A stretch of DNA of 64,000 nt from Pararhizobium sp. (GTDB taxonomy: Bacteria > Pseudomonadota > Alphaproteobacteria > Rhizobiales > Rhizobiaceae), in contig CP051237.1 of NCBI GenBank assembly GCA_017794825.1, positions 4,730,501 through 4,794,500 on the forward strand, read 5' to 3'. Made by a program: the position numbers and the translations under genes. The notes beneath the pieces are model-generated. The model searched no databases, had not been told where the DNA came from, and saw nothing but the letters and a program-made list of their open reading frames with translations. How positions within the stretch are numbered: position 1 is the stretch's first letter; every line of letters starts with the position of its first letter. This document shows, piece by piece, positions 1 through 8,467 of this stretch.

Positions 1-435
1 GCGCGCATGGGCGTCCGTCAGAATTTTCTGCCAGATGGCGCCGTAGGTGTCGCGGAGCTTGGTGTTTTTCAAGCGGATTGCTTCCGGCACCTGACCGAAG
101 ACACGCCTGGTGGCCAGGGTGTAGTCGCCAATCTTTATGATGGCTGAAAGGTGCGCGCGAACAGCGGTCTCGATTCGCTCCCGACCCGTCGCGGTCTCCG
201 GCAAAGCATGCAGCGCATCCTCGACGGAGCTGATGACTGCATTGATGCCAATATCGAGGACGGCCGTGATGAGTTCGTCCTTGGATTTGTAATGATAGTA
301 GATACTACCCGCCTTCAGGTCGGCTTCGTCGGCGATCGCCCGCATCGTCGTACCGGCGTAGCCGTAATCGCGAAACATCTTGGCCGCGGCGTCCAGAACG
401 CGCTTTTGCGATTTCGCTGATTTCGCGAGTTTCAT
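1..435 (-). CDS. TetR/AcrR family transcriptional regulator (3' end cut by window edge)
   Basis: This reads as the first 145 codons of a TetR-type repressor. The N-terminal third holds the usual helix-turn-helix, with the family pattern of a GYAGTTMRAIA helix followed by GSIYYHYKSKDEL. The ligand-binding domain that follows is incomplete because the gene runs off the left edge. The start is the ATG at 435, chosen because a strong GGAGGGG ribosome-binding site sits just upstream. It is divergent from the enoyl-CoA hydratase/CoA ligase/SDR operon that begins at 603. The gap of 167 bases contains a perfect CTAAC-N4-GTTAG inverted repeat, so it probably controls that operon and itself. The ligand is unknown but is likely an acyl-CoA, as for many TetR proteins in such loci. 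Confidence 0.9.
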   Translation of the reverse strand, partial: MKLAKSAKSQKRVLDAAAKMFRDYGYAGTTMRAIADEADLKAGSIYYHYKSKDELITAVLDIGINAVISSVEDALHALPETATGRERIETAVRAHLSAIIKIGDYTLATRRVFGQVPEAIRLKNTKLRDTYGAIWQKILTDAHAR

Positions 436-508
436 TAATATTCCCCTCCGTATACGTTTTCCAGCATTCTAACATCATACGCCGTGATGCAACCAGTTGA
501 AATGGAAT

Positions 509-548
509 CTAACAAGTATATGAAAATCAATTTTCTAACTAGTGTTAG
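509..548. promoter_or_regulatory. Operator-like CTAAC-N4-GTTAG palindrome plus half-site
   Basis: Positions 535-548 read CTAAC TAGT GTTAG, a perfect 5-bp inverted repeat with a 4-base spacer, in the divergent promoter region of the TetR gene and the 603 operon. A degenerate copy (CTAAC AAGT ATATG) lies at 509-522. Related sites occur at 10248, 11131, 15253 and 15987. That TetR binds here is inference. Confidence 0.55.
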
Positions 549-602
549 GTTTTTTAATGGTGTAGCCTGCCGCCAGTCGAACATGCTTTGCGGGAGGAAG
601 AT

Positions 603-1382
603 GTGGCACATGTTGAAATTGAGCGCCATGAGCGCGGGATCGTCCGGCTCGTCATGGCGCATGCGGAGGCGCGCAACGGAATAGGGGAAGAGTTGCGCGG
701 TGAATTGCTGCCAGCCTTCCAATTGCTTTTTCATGACCGGACGTGTCGCGTCATAATCGTCACGTCTTCCTTAAAGGATTTTTCTGTCGGCGGCGACCTG
801 TCAAAGATGGATTCGCTTTCAGATCCGAAAGCAGGCCGCGAGCGCATGACGTCCGCGCACAGGCTTGCGCGCGTCCTTCTGGCGGCCGACAAGCCGATGA
901 TCGCCGAGGTGCGCGGATACGCGATGGGCGCAGGCGCCGGTCTGGCGCTGATGTGCGACACCATTGTGCTGGGCGAAAACGCGACGCTTGGCTTTCCTTT
1001 TCCGAAAGTCGGACTGGCCGCCGATTTCGCAATTGCGCATACGCTGCCGCTGCGAATTGGCATGGCGAAAGCTCGCCAGGCTTTGCTCTATGCGCGAAAT
1101 TTCAAAGGCGCTGATGCTCTGAACATTGGCCTTGCCGATGAAGTGGCGGCTGACGACGAGGTGGAGGCGACGGCGATGGAACGCGCCCGCGAGCTTGCAG
1201 CCTTGCCGTCGCATGCGGCGGCGCTGACCAAACGCATGCTGCGGTATGGAAACGATGCGGAAGCAGTCCTCGATTTCGAGGCGACGGCGCAGCCATTGTG
1301 TTTCGCCAGTGACGATTTCCGGGAGGGTGTTGCGGCGTTCAAGGAAAAACGGAAGCCGCTCTTCGACCCTTCGGTCGCATAG
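603..1382 (+). CDS. Enoyl-CoA hydratase/isomerase family protein lacking both hydratase glutamates
   Basis: A 259-residue crotonase-fold protein, normal length for the family, acting on acyl-CoA thioesters in the cytoplasm. The oxyanion-hole region (DFSVGGDLSKM) and the GYAMGAGAGLALMCD segment are clear. The two Glu residues that catalyse hydration in classical enoyl-CoA hydratases are not at their usual places, being replaced by GAGAGLAL and by FPFPKVGLA. It may therefore be an isomerase, hydrolase or C-C lyase. The GTG at 603 was chosen because GGGAGGA lies directly in front. It is the first gene of a five-gene operon with a CoA ligase 15 bases downstream. Confidence 0.85.
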   Translation: MAHVEIERHERGIVRLVMAHAEARNGIGEELRGELLPAFQLLFHDRTCRVIIVTSSLKDFSVGGDLSKMDSLSDPKAGRERMTSAHRLARVLLAADKPMIAEVRGYAMGAGAGLALMCDTIVLGENATLGFPFPKVGLAADFAIAHTLPLRIGMAKARQALLYARNFKGADALNIGLADEVAADDEVEATAMERARELAALPSHAAALTKRMLRYGNDAEAVLDFEATAQPLCFASDDFREGVAAFKEKRKPLFDPSVA

Positions 1383-1397
1383 CGGGAGGATCGCTTC

Positions 1398-2954
1398 ATG
1401 GCAATGAAAGTCCCGCAGACACTTGCGGACATGCTCGACAACAACGCCTGGAAGTACCCGGATGAGACCGCTTTCGTCTGGGAGGATCGCCGGGTCACGC
1501 ACGCGCAGCATCACGAGAGAGCCTCGAAACTCGCCAACGCATTGTTGCGGCTCGGTCTTCGGCGTCAGGATCGCGTCGGAATCCTCAGTCAGAATTCTCT
1601 GGAGTTTCAGGAGGTCTACAGCGCCTGCGAGATTTCCGGCTACATCTGCGCCACCGTGAACTGGCGTCTCGCGGTTCCGGAAATGGTGTATATCGTCAAC
1701 GACGGTTCGCCGAAAGTTCTCGTCTTCGACGTGGAATACGCTGACGCTATAGTCGAACTTCGTCCCCAGTTGACATCGGTCGAGCATTTCGTGTGCATCG
1801 GCGGCAAGGGCGTTCCAGGCCTGGAGTTCGCGGTCGATTACGAGGAATTCATCGCTTCTGGCGAAAGCGCCGGCGTTCCGTTCAAACCGCTCGCGGACGA
1901 CATTGCATTCCTGATCTACACATCGGGCACAACGGGTCGTCCCAAGGGCGTCATGCTCGGGCAGGGCGGCCAGGTCGCCGCGGCCGAAATACTTGGTTCA
2001 GACCAGCGCAATTGTCCCGCCGACCGGCTTCTCATCATGATGCCGCTGTTCCATATCGGGGCGAAGATCATACAGCTTGCCCAGCATTGGCGCGCGGGCG
2101 CGGTCGTTGTCCAGCGCGGATTCGATCCGTCGGCCATTGTCGAATGTATCGAAAAGGAGCGGATCACGGTCACCCATATGGCGCCGACAATGATCCAGAC
2201 GTTGCTGGAGTCACCCGCGCTCGATGCGGCCGATCTTTCAAGCTTGCGCCTGATCGTCTACGCGGCTGCGCCGATGCCCTTGCCGGTGCTCAAGAAGGGG
2301 CTCGAAAAGCTTGGGCCGGTGTTTCAGCATCAATTTGGCCAGACCGAGGGCATCGGAACGACCCTGCTGGCTCATCAGCACCGGCCTGGCGGCACCGATC
2401 GCGACCGTGAAATCCTGACATCCGTCGGACAGCCGTCGCCGCGGGTCAATGTGCGCATTGTCGACGACAATGGCGTCGACCTGCCGACTGGCGGGGTTGG
2501 CGAGATCTTGCTGACCAGTCCCGGCGTCATGAAAGGTTACTGGAACAACACCGCCGCGACCATCGAAACGCTGCGCGACGGCTGGGTCCACACGGGCGAT
2601 ATCGGCAAACTCGACGACGAAGGGTATCTTTATCTCGTCGACCGCAAGAAGGACATGATCATCTCCGGCGGCGAGAACATCTATTCCCGTGAGGTCGAGG
2701 AAGCCGTGGTCACCCACGACGGTGTTTCGGAGGTGGCCGTCATCGGCGTGCCTGACGAAAAATACGGCGAAGCGGTGATGGCTGTCGTGGTCAGGAAACC
2801 CGGAACAGAAGTCGGCGCCGAAGAACTCATCGCGCACTGCCGAACGCTCATCGCAAGTTACAAAAAGCCGCGTTACGTCAAGTTTGTCGAGGAAATCGTC
2901 AAGCTTCCAAGCGGGAAAATCGACAAGGTTCGGCTGCGCAAACTCTACAGCTGA
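1398..2954 (+). CDS. AMP-forming acyl-CoA ligase
   Basis: A 518-residue member of the ANL superfamily that would activate a carboxylic acid to its CoA thioester through an acyl-adenylate. The phosphate-binding motif YTSGTTGRPKG starts at about residue 174 and GQTEG lies in the middle. The hinge and C-terminal domain carry GDIGKLDDEGY, DRKKDMIISGGENIYS and the catalytic lysine in PSGKIDK near residue 507. A GGGAGG ribosome-binding site precedes the ATG. It sits between the hydratase and three SDR genes, so it probably supplies the CoA ester they process. The acid it uses cannot be told from sequence; a fatty or alicyclic acid is plausible. Confidence 0.92.
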   Translation: MAMKVPQTLADMLDNNAWKYPDETAFVWEDRRVTHAQHHERASKLANALLRLGLRRQDRVGILSQNSLEFQEVYSACEISGYICATVNWRLAVPEMVYIVNDGSPKVLVFDVEYADAIVELRPQLTSVEHFVCIGGKGVPGLEFAVDYEEFIASGESAGVPFKPLADDIAFLIYTSGTTGRPKGVMLGQGGQVAAAEILGSDQRNCPADRLLIMMPLFHIGAKIIQLAQHWRAGAVVVQRGFDPSAIVECIEKERITVTHMAPTMIQTLLESPALDAADLSSLRLIVYAAAPMPLPVLKKGLEKLGPVFQHQFGQTEGIGTTLLAHQHRPGGTDRDREILTSVGQPSPRVNVRIVDDNGVDLPTGGVGEILLTSPGVMKGYWNNTAATIETLRDGWVHTGDIGKLDDEGYLYLVDRKKDMIISGGENIYSREVEEAVVTHDGVSEVAVIGVPDEKYGEAVMAVVVRKPGTEVGAEELIAHCRTLIASYKKPRYVKFVEEIVKLPSGKIDKVRLRKLYS

Positions 2955-2978
2955 TCTGACAATTTAGAGGAGGTAACT

Positions 2979-3764
2979 ATGCTTCAGATGTTTTCACTCG
3001 AGGGCAAAGTGGCCCTGGTGACGGGCGCCAGCCGCGGTCTCGGCAAGCCGGTCGCAAAGGGCATGGCCGCGACGGGCGCTCATGTCGTGCTCATCGCCCG
3101 AGATTCCGCGAAGCTCGAGGAGGTAAAGACCGAGATCGAAGAGGCTGGCGGCAAAGCGACCGTTCTCGCGATGGATCTTGCCGACGAAGAGGCCGTAAGA
3201 ACCGGCGTACGCGGGATCGCAGCCGAGCTTGGCAAGATCGACATCTGCGCCAATATCGCCGGCATCATCAATTGGCAGCCGCTTCTGGAAAGCGACGAGG
3301 AGGATTTTCAGCGCACACTGGACACGAATGTGCGAGGCACGTTCATCATGTCGCAGGAATGCGCCGCCGTCATGCGCGCCGGCGGCAATGGCGGCCGGAT
3401 CATCACGACTGCGTCTGTGCTCGGACCGCTCGGACGCGCGAAGCTGCATGCCTATTGCGCCTCGAAGTCGGCCATAATCGGACTTACCCGTTCTCTCGCA
3501 TCGGAGCTTGGACGGGAAAACATCACGGTCAATTGCGTCGCTCCGGGATACTTCCTCACCGAGATAAACGCCAAGCTGCAGTCGAGACCAGGCTACATGG
3601 ACGCGATCAACGGAGTCACGCCCATGGAGCGCTGGGGCAAGCCGGAGGAGATTGTGGGCGCGATGCTCTTTCTCGCCTCCGACGCCGCGACGTTCGTCAA
3701 CGGACAGGTGCTCCACGTCGATGGGGGCGTTTCCTCCTCCTTCAAGTTTCAGCTTGCGGCGTAG
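2979..3764 (+). CDS. SDR family oxidoreductase
   Basis: A classical short-chain dehydrogenase of 261 residues with the cofactor motif TGASRGLG near residue 15, the NIAG strand motif (NNAG in most members), the active-site serine region and the YCASK catalytic pair. It would oxidise a hydroxyl or reduce a keto group using NAD(P)H, plausibly at the 3-hydroxyacyl-CoA step. A very good GAGGAGG ribosome-binding site precedes the ATG. It is 24 bases after the CoA ligase and 12 bases before a second SDR of equal length. The two share the segment GYFLTEIN and look like tandem paralogues. Confidence 0.92.
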   Translation: MLQMFSLEGKVALVTGASRGLGKPVAKGMAATGAHVVLIARDSAKLEEVKTEIEEAGGKATVLAMDLADEEAVRTGVRGIAAELGKIDICANIAGIINWQPLLESDEEDFQRTLDTNVRGTFIMSQECAAVMRAGGNGGRIITTASVLGPLGRAKLHAYCASKSAIIGLTRSLASELGRENITVNCVAPGYFLTEINAKLQSRPGYMDAINGVTPMERWGKPEEIVGAMLFLASDAATFVNGQVLHVDGGVSSSFKFQLAA

Positions 3765-3776
3765 GGAGGACCGGCC

Positions 3777-4562
3777 ATGACTGAACGTTTTTCATTAAAG
3801 GGCCAGGTCGCCATCGTTACCGGCGCGTCGCGCGGTCTTGGATACGAGATGGCCAAGGCGATCGCTGAATCCGGCGCGAAAGTGTGGATTACCGCTCGAG
3901 GGAAAGAACGGCTCGAGGACGCCGCCGACAAGCTTCGGGCAGAAGGTCTTGATGTCGCGGTTCGCGCTTTCGACCTTTCCGACGGACCATCCTGCGTCGC
4001 CGCCGTCAACGAGATAGCAGAAGCGGAAGGCCGGCTGGACATTCTCGTCAACAATGCCGGCATCAACGCCTGGGAGCCGCTCGAACGCGCGACCACGGCG
4101 ACGTGGGACACTGTGATGAACACGAATATTCGCGCGCCTTACCTGTTGTGTCGCGAAGCGGCCCGGCACATGGTCGCAAAAGGTTACGGGCGGATCGTCA
4201 ACATAGGTTCCGCGCTCGCCGTCGTGGGCCGTGAAAACGTGACGGCCTATGTTTCCAGCAAACACGGACTTGCCGGCATGACCCGGGCGATGGCCGCCGA
4301 ACTGGGTGCCATGGGCGTGACCGTCAACATGATGGCGCCAGGCTACTTCCTGACGGAAATCAACACCACGATTCTGGAGCGTCCGGGATATGAAAAAGGC
4401 GTGTCGAGCCGCATATCCCTTGGACGATGGGGCGACCCGGAAGAAGCTGGAGGCGTCGTCGCATTCATGGTCTCCAAAGCGTCGAGCTATATGAACGGAC
4501 ATGTCCTCGTCGTCGACGGAGGCTTGACTGAAACTTTCGTGCTGCCGGTCGACGCGGCCTAG
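3777..4562 (+). CDS. SDR family oxidoreductase
   Basis: A 261-residue classical SDR with TGASRGLG, NNAG and YVSSK motifs in the expected order. The C-terminal part carries GYFLTEIN followed by RWGDPEEAGG, closely matching the preceding SDR. This supports duplication followed by specialisation, for example for different stereoisomers or chain positions. GGGAGG precedes the ATG, and the gene lies 12 bases from each neighbour, so the three SDRs are co-transcribed. Gluconate-5-dehydrogenase-like proteins share the overall pattern, but the CoA-ester context argues for a hydroxyacyl substrate. That assignment is inference. Confidence 0.92.
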   Translation: MTERFSLKGQVAIVTGASRGLGYEMAKAIAESGAKVWITARGKERLEDAADKLRAEGLDVAVRAFDLSDGPSCVAAVNEIAEAEGRLDILVNNAGINAWEPLERATTATWDTVMNTNIRAPYLLCREAARHMVAKGYGRIVNIGSALAVVGRENVTAYVSSKHGLAGMTRAMAAELGAMGVTVNMMAPGYFLTEINTTILERPGYEKGVSSRISLGRWGDPEEAGGVVAFMVSKASSYMNGHVLVVDGGLTETFVLPVDAA

Positions 4563-4574
4563 GAGATTGAGACA

Positions 4575-5309
4575 ATGGTAGCAGACAGGGAAGTTGCGAT
4601 CGTCACCGGGGCAGGGCGCGGAATCGGCCTCTCGACCACGAAACGGCTGCTGGAAGACGGTTTTCACGTGGTGATGGTCGACGTCAACGAAGATCCGCTG
4701 ACATCCAATGCCGAAGCGCTTCGCGCTGCGGGCAATCCGGTCGAACATCACGTGCTGTCGATCACGGATCGTCCGGCGGTAAAGGCGCTGGTAGAATCGC
4801 TGCCGCGCATCGACGTGCTCGTCAACAATGCCGCCATCTTCTGGGACGGCAAGTTCGACGAAGTCACCGAGGACGATTTCCGCAAGATGTACGAGGTCAA
4901 CGTCATCGGCGCATTCGTCATCGCGCAGGAGGCGGCCCGGCGGATGGAGCGCGGCGCACGCATCGTCAACGTGGCGTCACGCGCCTACCTGGCCGGCTAC
5001 GCGCATTCACCCTACATCACATCGAAGGCAGGTTCTGTCGGGCTGACGCGCGCCATGGCGATCGATCTCGCCGAACGCGGCATCATGGTGAATTCGGTTG
5101 CGCCGGGACTCGTCGAAACCGACATGTTCCGCACTCTCACGCCCGAAAGACAGCAGGAACTGATCGCCAAACAACCGACCAGGGAACTCGGTCAGCCGGA
5201 AGACATCGCCAACGGAATCGCCTTTTTCGCGAGCCCACGCACGAGGAACATCACCGGCCAGATTCTAACCCTGGACGGCGGTCGATCGATGGGCCTTACG
5301 CTCTACTGA
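4575..5309 (+). CDS. SDR family oxidoreductase
   Basis: A 244-residue classical SDR with TGAGRGIG near the N-terminus, NNAA in place of NNAG, and YITSK as the catalytic Tyr/Lys pair. The C-terminal LDGGRSMG is typical. It is the third SDR in a row and the last gene of the 603-5309 operon. An AGGAG site lies in front of its ATG. It is more distant from the two preceding SDRs than they are from each other. The substrate is unknown; 3-oxoacyl reductase-like enzymes of this length are common in beta-oxidation operons. Confidence 0.92.
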   Translation: MVADREVAIVTGAGRGIGLSTTKRLLEDGFHVVMVDVNEDPLTSNAEALRAAGNPVEHHVLSITDRPAVKALVESLPRIDVLVNNAAIFWDGKFDEVTEDDFRKMYEVNVIGAFVIAQEAARRMERGARIVNVASRAYLAGYAHSPYITSKAGSVGLTRAMAIDLAERGIMVNSVAPGLVETDMFRTLTPERQQELIAKQPTRELGQPEDIANGIAFFASPRTRNITGQILTLDGGRSMGLTLY

Positions 5310-5335
5310 TCAGAGTTCCGCCCTGTGTCCGGAAC

Positions 5336-5365
5336 AAAAAGGGCCATACCGAGAAGGTATGGCCC
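5336..5365 (-). terminator. Rho-independent terminator of the liv operon
   Basis: GGGCCATACC (5341-5350) and GGTATGGCCC (5356-5365) form a perfect 10-bp stem with a 5-base loop. On the minus strand it is followed by TTTTT (5340-5336). It lies 33 bases past the livF stop codon, so it terminates the minus-strand transporter operon; for the plus-strand SDR operon it lacks the T run. Confidence 0.85.
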
Positions 5366-5397
5366 TGCGACGCTTGGGAGGTGCGTGAAAATACTTT

Positions 5398-6147
5398 TCA
5401 CGCTGCGTCGGTTTCAACCCCCAGGTAATATTTCTGGATGTCTTCGTTCGCCGAAAGCTGTTCGGTGGTGCCTTCGAGAACGGTCCTGCCCGTTTCCAGA
5501 ACATAGCCGTAGGAGGCATATTTCAATGCTATCACCGCGTTCTGTTCGACCAGCAGCATGGATACCTTCTTCTCCCGATTGATGCGGGCGATGATCTCGA
5601 AGATGTCCGCGACGATCAGCGGCGCCAACCCGAGCGAGGGTTCATCAAGCAGTATCAGCTCCGGATCGGCGACGATGGCGCGGCCGATCGCGAGCATCTG
5701 CTGTTCGCCGCCGGACAGGTAGCCGGCAGGCTGGTTCCGCCGCTCGGAGAGGATGGGAAAATAGGAATACACCTCTTCGTACATGTCCTTGCGGGATCGC
5801 TTGGTTCGGTGTGCGAAGGTCGCCGCCACGAGGTTTTCCTCGACCGTCAATTCCGAGAAGACATGACGACCTTCGCGAACGTGAAAGACGCCCCGCCGCA
5901 CGATCTCGTGCGGCGGCAGCTTCAACATGTCATCCCCGCCGATCGTAATCGAGCCGCGGGTGACCCGGCCGTCCTCAAGCGGAAGGAAATTGGAAATCGC
6001 CTTGAGAGTTGTTGTCTTGCCGGCGCCGTTGGCGCCGAGCAGAGCGACAATACTCCCTTCCGGGACGCGAACGTTCAGGTCCGTCAAGGCCTGGATCGCG
6101 CCCTGATAGAAGACTTCCAGTCCCTTTACTTCAAGCTCGACCGGCAT
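5398..6147 (-). CDS. livF: Branched-chain amino acid type ABC transporter, ATP-binding protein LivF
   Basis: A 249-residue ABC ATPase with Walker A GANGAGKTTT, the signature LSGGEQQML, Walker B LILLDEP and a switch histidine region (LLVEQN). The length and the HVREGRHVF segment fit the LivF half of the HAAT family. It would pair with LivG to drive LivHM. It is the last gene of the operon, starts 4 bases after the binding-protein stop codon, and is followed by a strong terminator. Because the locus is full of CoA-ester enzymes, the transported solute may be an aromatic, alicyclic or short organic acid rather than an amino acid. Confidence 0.93.
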   Translation of the reverse strand: MPVELEVKGLEVFYQGAIQALTDLNVRVPEGSIVALLGANGAGKTTTLKAISNFLPLEDGRVTRGSITIGGDDMLKLPPHEIVRRGVFHVREGRHVFSELTVEENLVAATFAHRTKRSRKDMYEEVYSYFPILSERRNQPAGYLSGGEQQMLAIGRAIVADPELILLDEPSLGLAPLIVADIFEIIARINREKKVSMLLVEQNAVIALKYASYGYVLETGRTVLEGTTEQLSANEDIQKYYLGVETDAA

Positions 6148-6151
6148 CTGA

Positions 6152-7360
6152 TCAGACTTTTTCCCAGCCGGTCAGGTTTTCGACTTCCATCTGGCCTTCC
6201 TTGAACCGGATCAGGCGGCCGAGGCCGATTTGCTGATCTTCGATGGTCACCGGCTCGCCAAGGATGCCGCCGGTATCCCAGTTCTCGATGGAACGCATGG
6301 CATTCGCCAGATTGTCGCCATTGACTTCCTCTCCGGCGTCAATAACCATTTCGAATGCCTTCGTCGCCATCATGGCGCTGATCCATGCGTCGAGGAAGCC
6401 AAGGCGGACATAGCCGTTCCAGTTCGGATCCTTCTCGCGCAGAATGTTTCCGATGGTTTCCATGGTCGGACCAGCCGGCTCGTTCGTGTCGTCGTTCCAG
6501 ACCTGAATGCCGATCAGGTCGTCGGCGACGCCTTCCATTGGCACAACCTTGGTCCGCTCGCTCTGCCATACAGTTCCGAGGAACTGGACGTCATCCATGC
6601 CGTAGTCGCGGACAAGGCGGACGATTTCAGGCCAAACGGCGACAGAATATCCGTGATGGATAACATGGGTGGGCTGCGCCTGGCGGATGGCGAGAGCAAA
6701 GGTGCTGACGTCCGTTTCGACGAATTTTGTCTGCTGGACCAGAACGACTTCGACACCCAATTCCTCGGCGCGGGCAATTGCTGCATCGATACCGTCTCGG
6801 CCCATCCCGGTGGAGGAATGAATGATGGCGAGCTTCGGATTCTCTCCGCCGTTTTCCGCGACGTATTCAACCAGCATCAGCAGCTGAGCGCCATAGGTCG
6901 CCCCAGGCACAAAGTGATAAGGGTGCGTTTCCTCGTTCGCCAGTTCGGATGCAAAGGATCCCGAAGTCATCAGAATCTTGTGCGTCGAATTGTTCTCGGG
7001 CGAGATCGCCTGGATCATGCCGGTGCTTTCACCGAAGAGGTAGTCGATGGGGCCTTCCGCCAGATGCTTTTTCATGTTGGCGACCGCCACGTCGACCTTG
7101 AACGTCGAGTCGGCTATCTTCAGGTTGATCTTGCGGCCGCGAATTCCACCCTGCGAATTGATGAGTTTGACATATTCCGTAAAGCCTTCGCCCTGAAATT
7201 TGCCGCCTTCGGCTGCGGGGCCGGTCAGATCGGCATGAACCGACCATACCAGTTCGTCGTCGTCGGCATGCGCCTTCATGATATTCAGGCCGCTTGCTGC
7301 GCCTATCGCTGCCGTGGCGCCGGCGGCTTTCAGAAATTTACGTCTGTTAAACATTGGCAT
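6152..7360 (-). CDS. ABC transporter periplasmic substrate-binding protein (Liv/HAAT family) with twin-arginine signal
   Basis: A 402-residue type I periplasmic binding protein. The N-terminus reads MPMFNRRKFLKAAG, a twin-arginine (Tat) motif followed by a short hydrophobic stretch ending near AHA, so export through Tat is likely. The mature part opens with a strand leading to HADLTGPAAEGGK, as in LivJ/LivK and amide- or aromatic-binding relatives. The ATG at 7360 was chosen over an upstream TTG because GGAGGA lies just before it. It is placed between livM and livF. The ligand cannot be read from sequence. Confidence 0.9.
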   Translation of the reverse strand: MPMFNRRKFLKAAGATAAIGAASGLNIMKAHADDDELVWSVHADLTGPAAEGGKFQGEGFTEYVKLINSQGGIRGRKINLKIADSTFKVDVAVANMKKHLAEGPIDYLFGESTGMIQAISPENNSTHKILMTSGSFASELANEETHPYHFVPGATYGAQLLMLVEYVAENGGENPKLAIIHSSTGMGRDGIDAAIARAEELGVEVVLVQQTKFVETDVSTFALAIRQAQPTHVIHHGYSVAVWPEIVRLVRDYGMDDVQFLGTVWQSERTKVVPMEGVADDLIGIQVWNDDTNEPAGPTMETIGNILREKDPNWNGYVRLGFLDAWISAMMATKAFEMVIDAGEEVNGDNLANAMRSIENWDTGGILGEPVTIEDQQIGLGRLIRFKEGQMEVENLTGWEKV

Positions 7361-7401
7361 TGGTTCCTCCAAGTGTTGCGATTGACATATCGCGGCTGTT
7401 C

Positions 7402-7422
7402 TTGCCGACGTCCGGTCGGCAA
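7402..7422 (-). other. Stem-loop in the livM to binding-protein gap
   Basis: TTGCCGAC (7402-7409) and GTCGGCAA (7415-7422) form a perfect 8-bp stem with a 5-base loop in the 69-base gap before the binding-protein gene. Such hairpins often protect the segment encoding an abundant binding protein; the role here is inferred. Confidence 0.45.
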
Positions 7423-7429
7423 AGGTTCC

Positions 7430-8467
7430 TCACGCGCGTTCGCGCAAGAGTTTGCGTCGCGTCCGGGTCCAGAGCTGGGCCAGTCCGCGCGGTTCGAGTA
7501 TCAGAAAGGCCACCATGATCAGGCCGAAGATCGTTTCGCGCAGGGGCGTAAGTATCGTGGCCAGATCGAAGCCGAGACTGCTTCCGATCAGAAGCGATGT
7601 TTCCCTGAGGAATTCAGGCAGCAGGGTTACGAACGCCGCGCCAAGAATTGCGCCAAGGATCGACCCCATTCCGCCGACGATCACAGCCGACAGGAAGAAG
7701 ACGGACAACAGCAGTCCGAATTGTTCAGGGTTCACGAACCGGTTGAAGTAGGCGAGCAGCGCGCCGGCGATGCCTGCGTAGAAAGAGCCGAGGCCGAACG
7801 CCAGCAGCTTGTACCAAACGATTTCCACCCCGATAACCTGTGCTGTCAGGTCGCGTTCCCTGATCGCGATAAAGGCGCGCCCGACACGGGAGTGAATGAC
7901 GTTGCGGGCGAAGATGGTCGACACCACCACGAAGAACAGGATGAGATAGTAGATGCTCGTCTCGTCGTTCAGGGCGATGCCGAAGACGACGGCGGGCGCA
8001 ACCGACAGGCCGACATCGCCATTGGTCACGCTTTCCCAGTTCACGAAAACGAAATGCAGGATGAATTGCGCCGCGAGCGTCGCGATAACAAGGTACAGGC
8101 CTCGGATTCGAAGCGACGGCAATCCGAAGGCGATGCCGATGACCGTTGCAAGAATGCCGGCTGTCGGAATGGTAACCCAGAACGGCATGCCGTATCGTCC
8201 CTGAAGGATCGCCACGGTGTAGGCTCCGACGCCGACGAAAGCGGCATGGCCGAGCGACAGCAGCCCGGTGTAACCCATCATGATGTTCAGGCCATGCGTC
8301 GCGATAATGTTGATGCCGAGCAGTCCCGCAAAGAATATCCAGTAGCCAGGCAGCATGAGAGGCATGGCGGCAAGCGCGACGATGAAAATAAGGAGCCACA
8401 GGCGGTTGGCGGTCAATGGACTGGCTTTCGTTATGGTCATAGCGGAATTGTCGACAGTGCTGCTCAT
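7430..8467 (-). CDS. livM: Branched-chain amino acid type ABC transporter permease LivM
   Basis: A 345-residue, strongly hydrophobic inner-membrane permease. It contains the family pattern GYTGLLSLGHAAF, the segment GLPSLRIRGLYL and the loop AIRERDLTAQVIG that contacts the ATPases. The ATG at 8467 overlaps the livH stop codon by one base (TGATG), which fixes the start; a longer open frame upstream is antisense-like noise inside livH. It would form the translocation path with LivH. It is followed by a 69-base gap before the binding-protein gene. Confidence 0.93.
   Translation of the reverse strand: MSSTVDNSAMTITKASPLTANRLWLLIFIVALAAMPLMLPGYWIFFAGLLGINIIATHGLNIMMGYTGLLSLGHAAFVGVGAYTVAILQGRYGMPFWVTIPTAGILATVIGIAFGLPSLRIRGLYLVIATLAAQFILHFVFVNWESVTNGDVGLSVAPAVVFGIALNDETSIYYLILFFVVVSTIFARNVIHSRVGRAFIAIRERDLTAQVIGVEIVWYKLLAFGLGSFYAGIAGALLAYFNRFVNPEQFGLLLSVFFLSAVIVGGMGSILGAILGAAFVTLLPEFLRETSLLIGSSLGFDLATILTPLRETIFGLIMVAFLILEPRGLAQLWTRTRRKLLRERA

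Noticed and set aside
819..1787. Minus-strand open frame of 322 codons
   Set aside because: It lies opposite the enoyl-CoA hydratase and CoA ligase genes, which have clear motifs and start sites.
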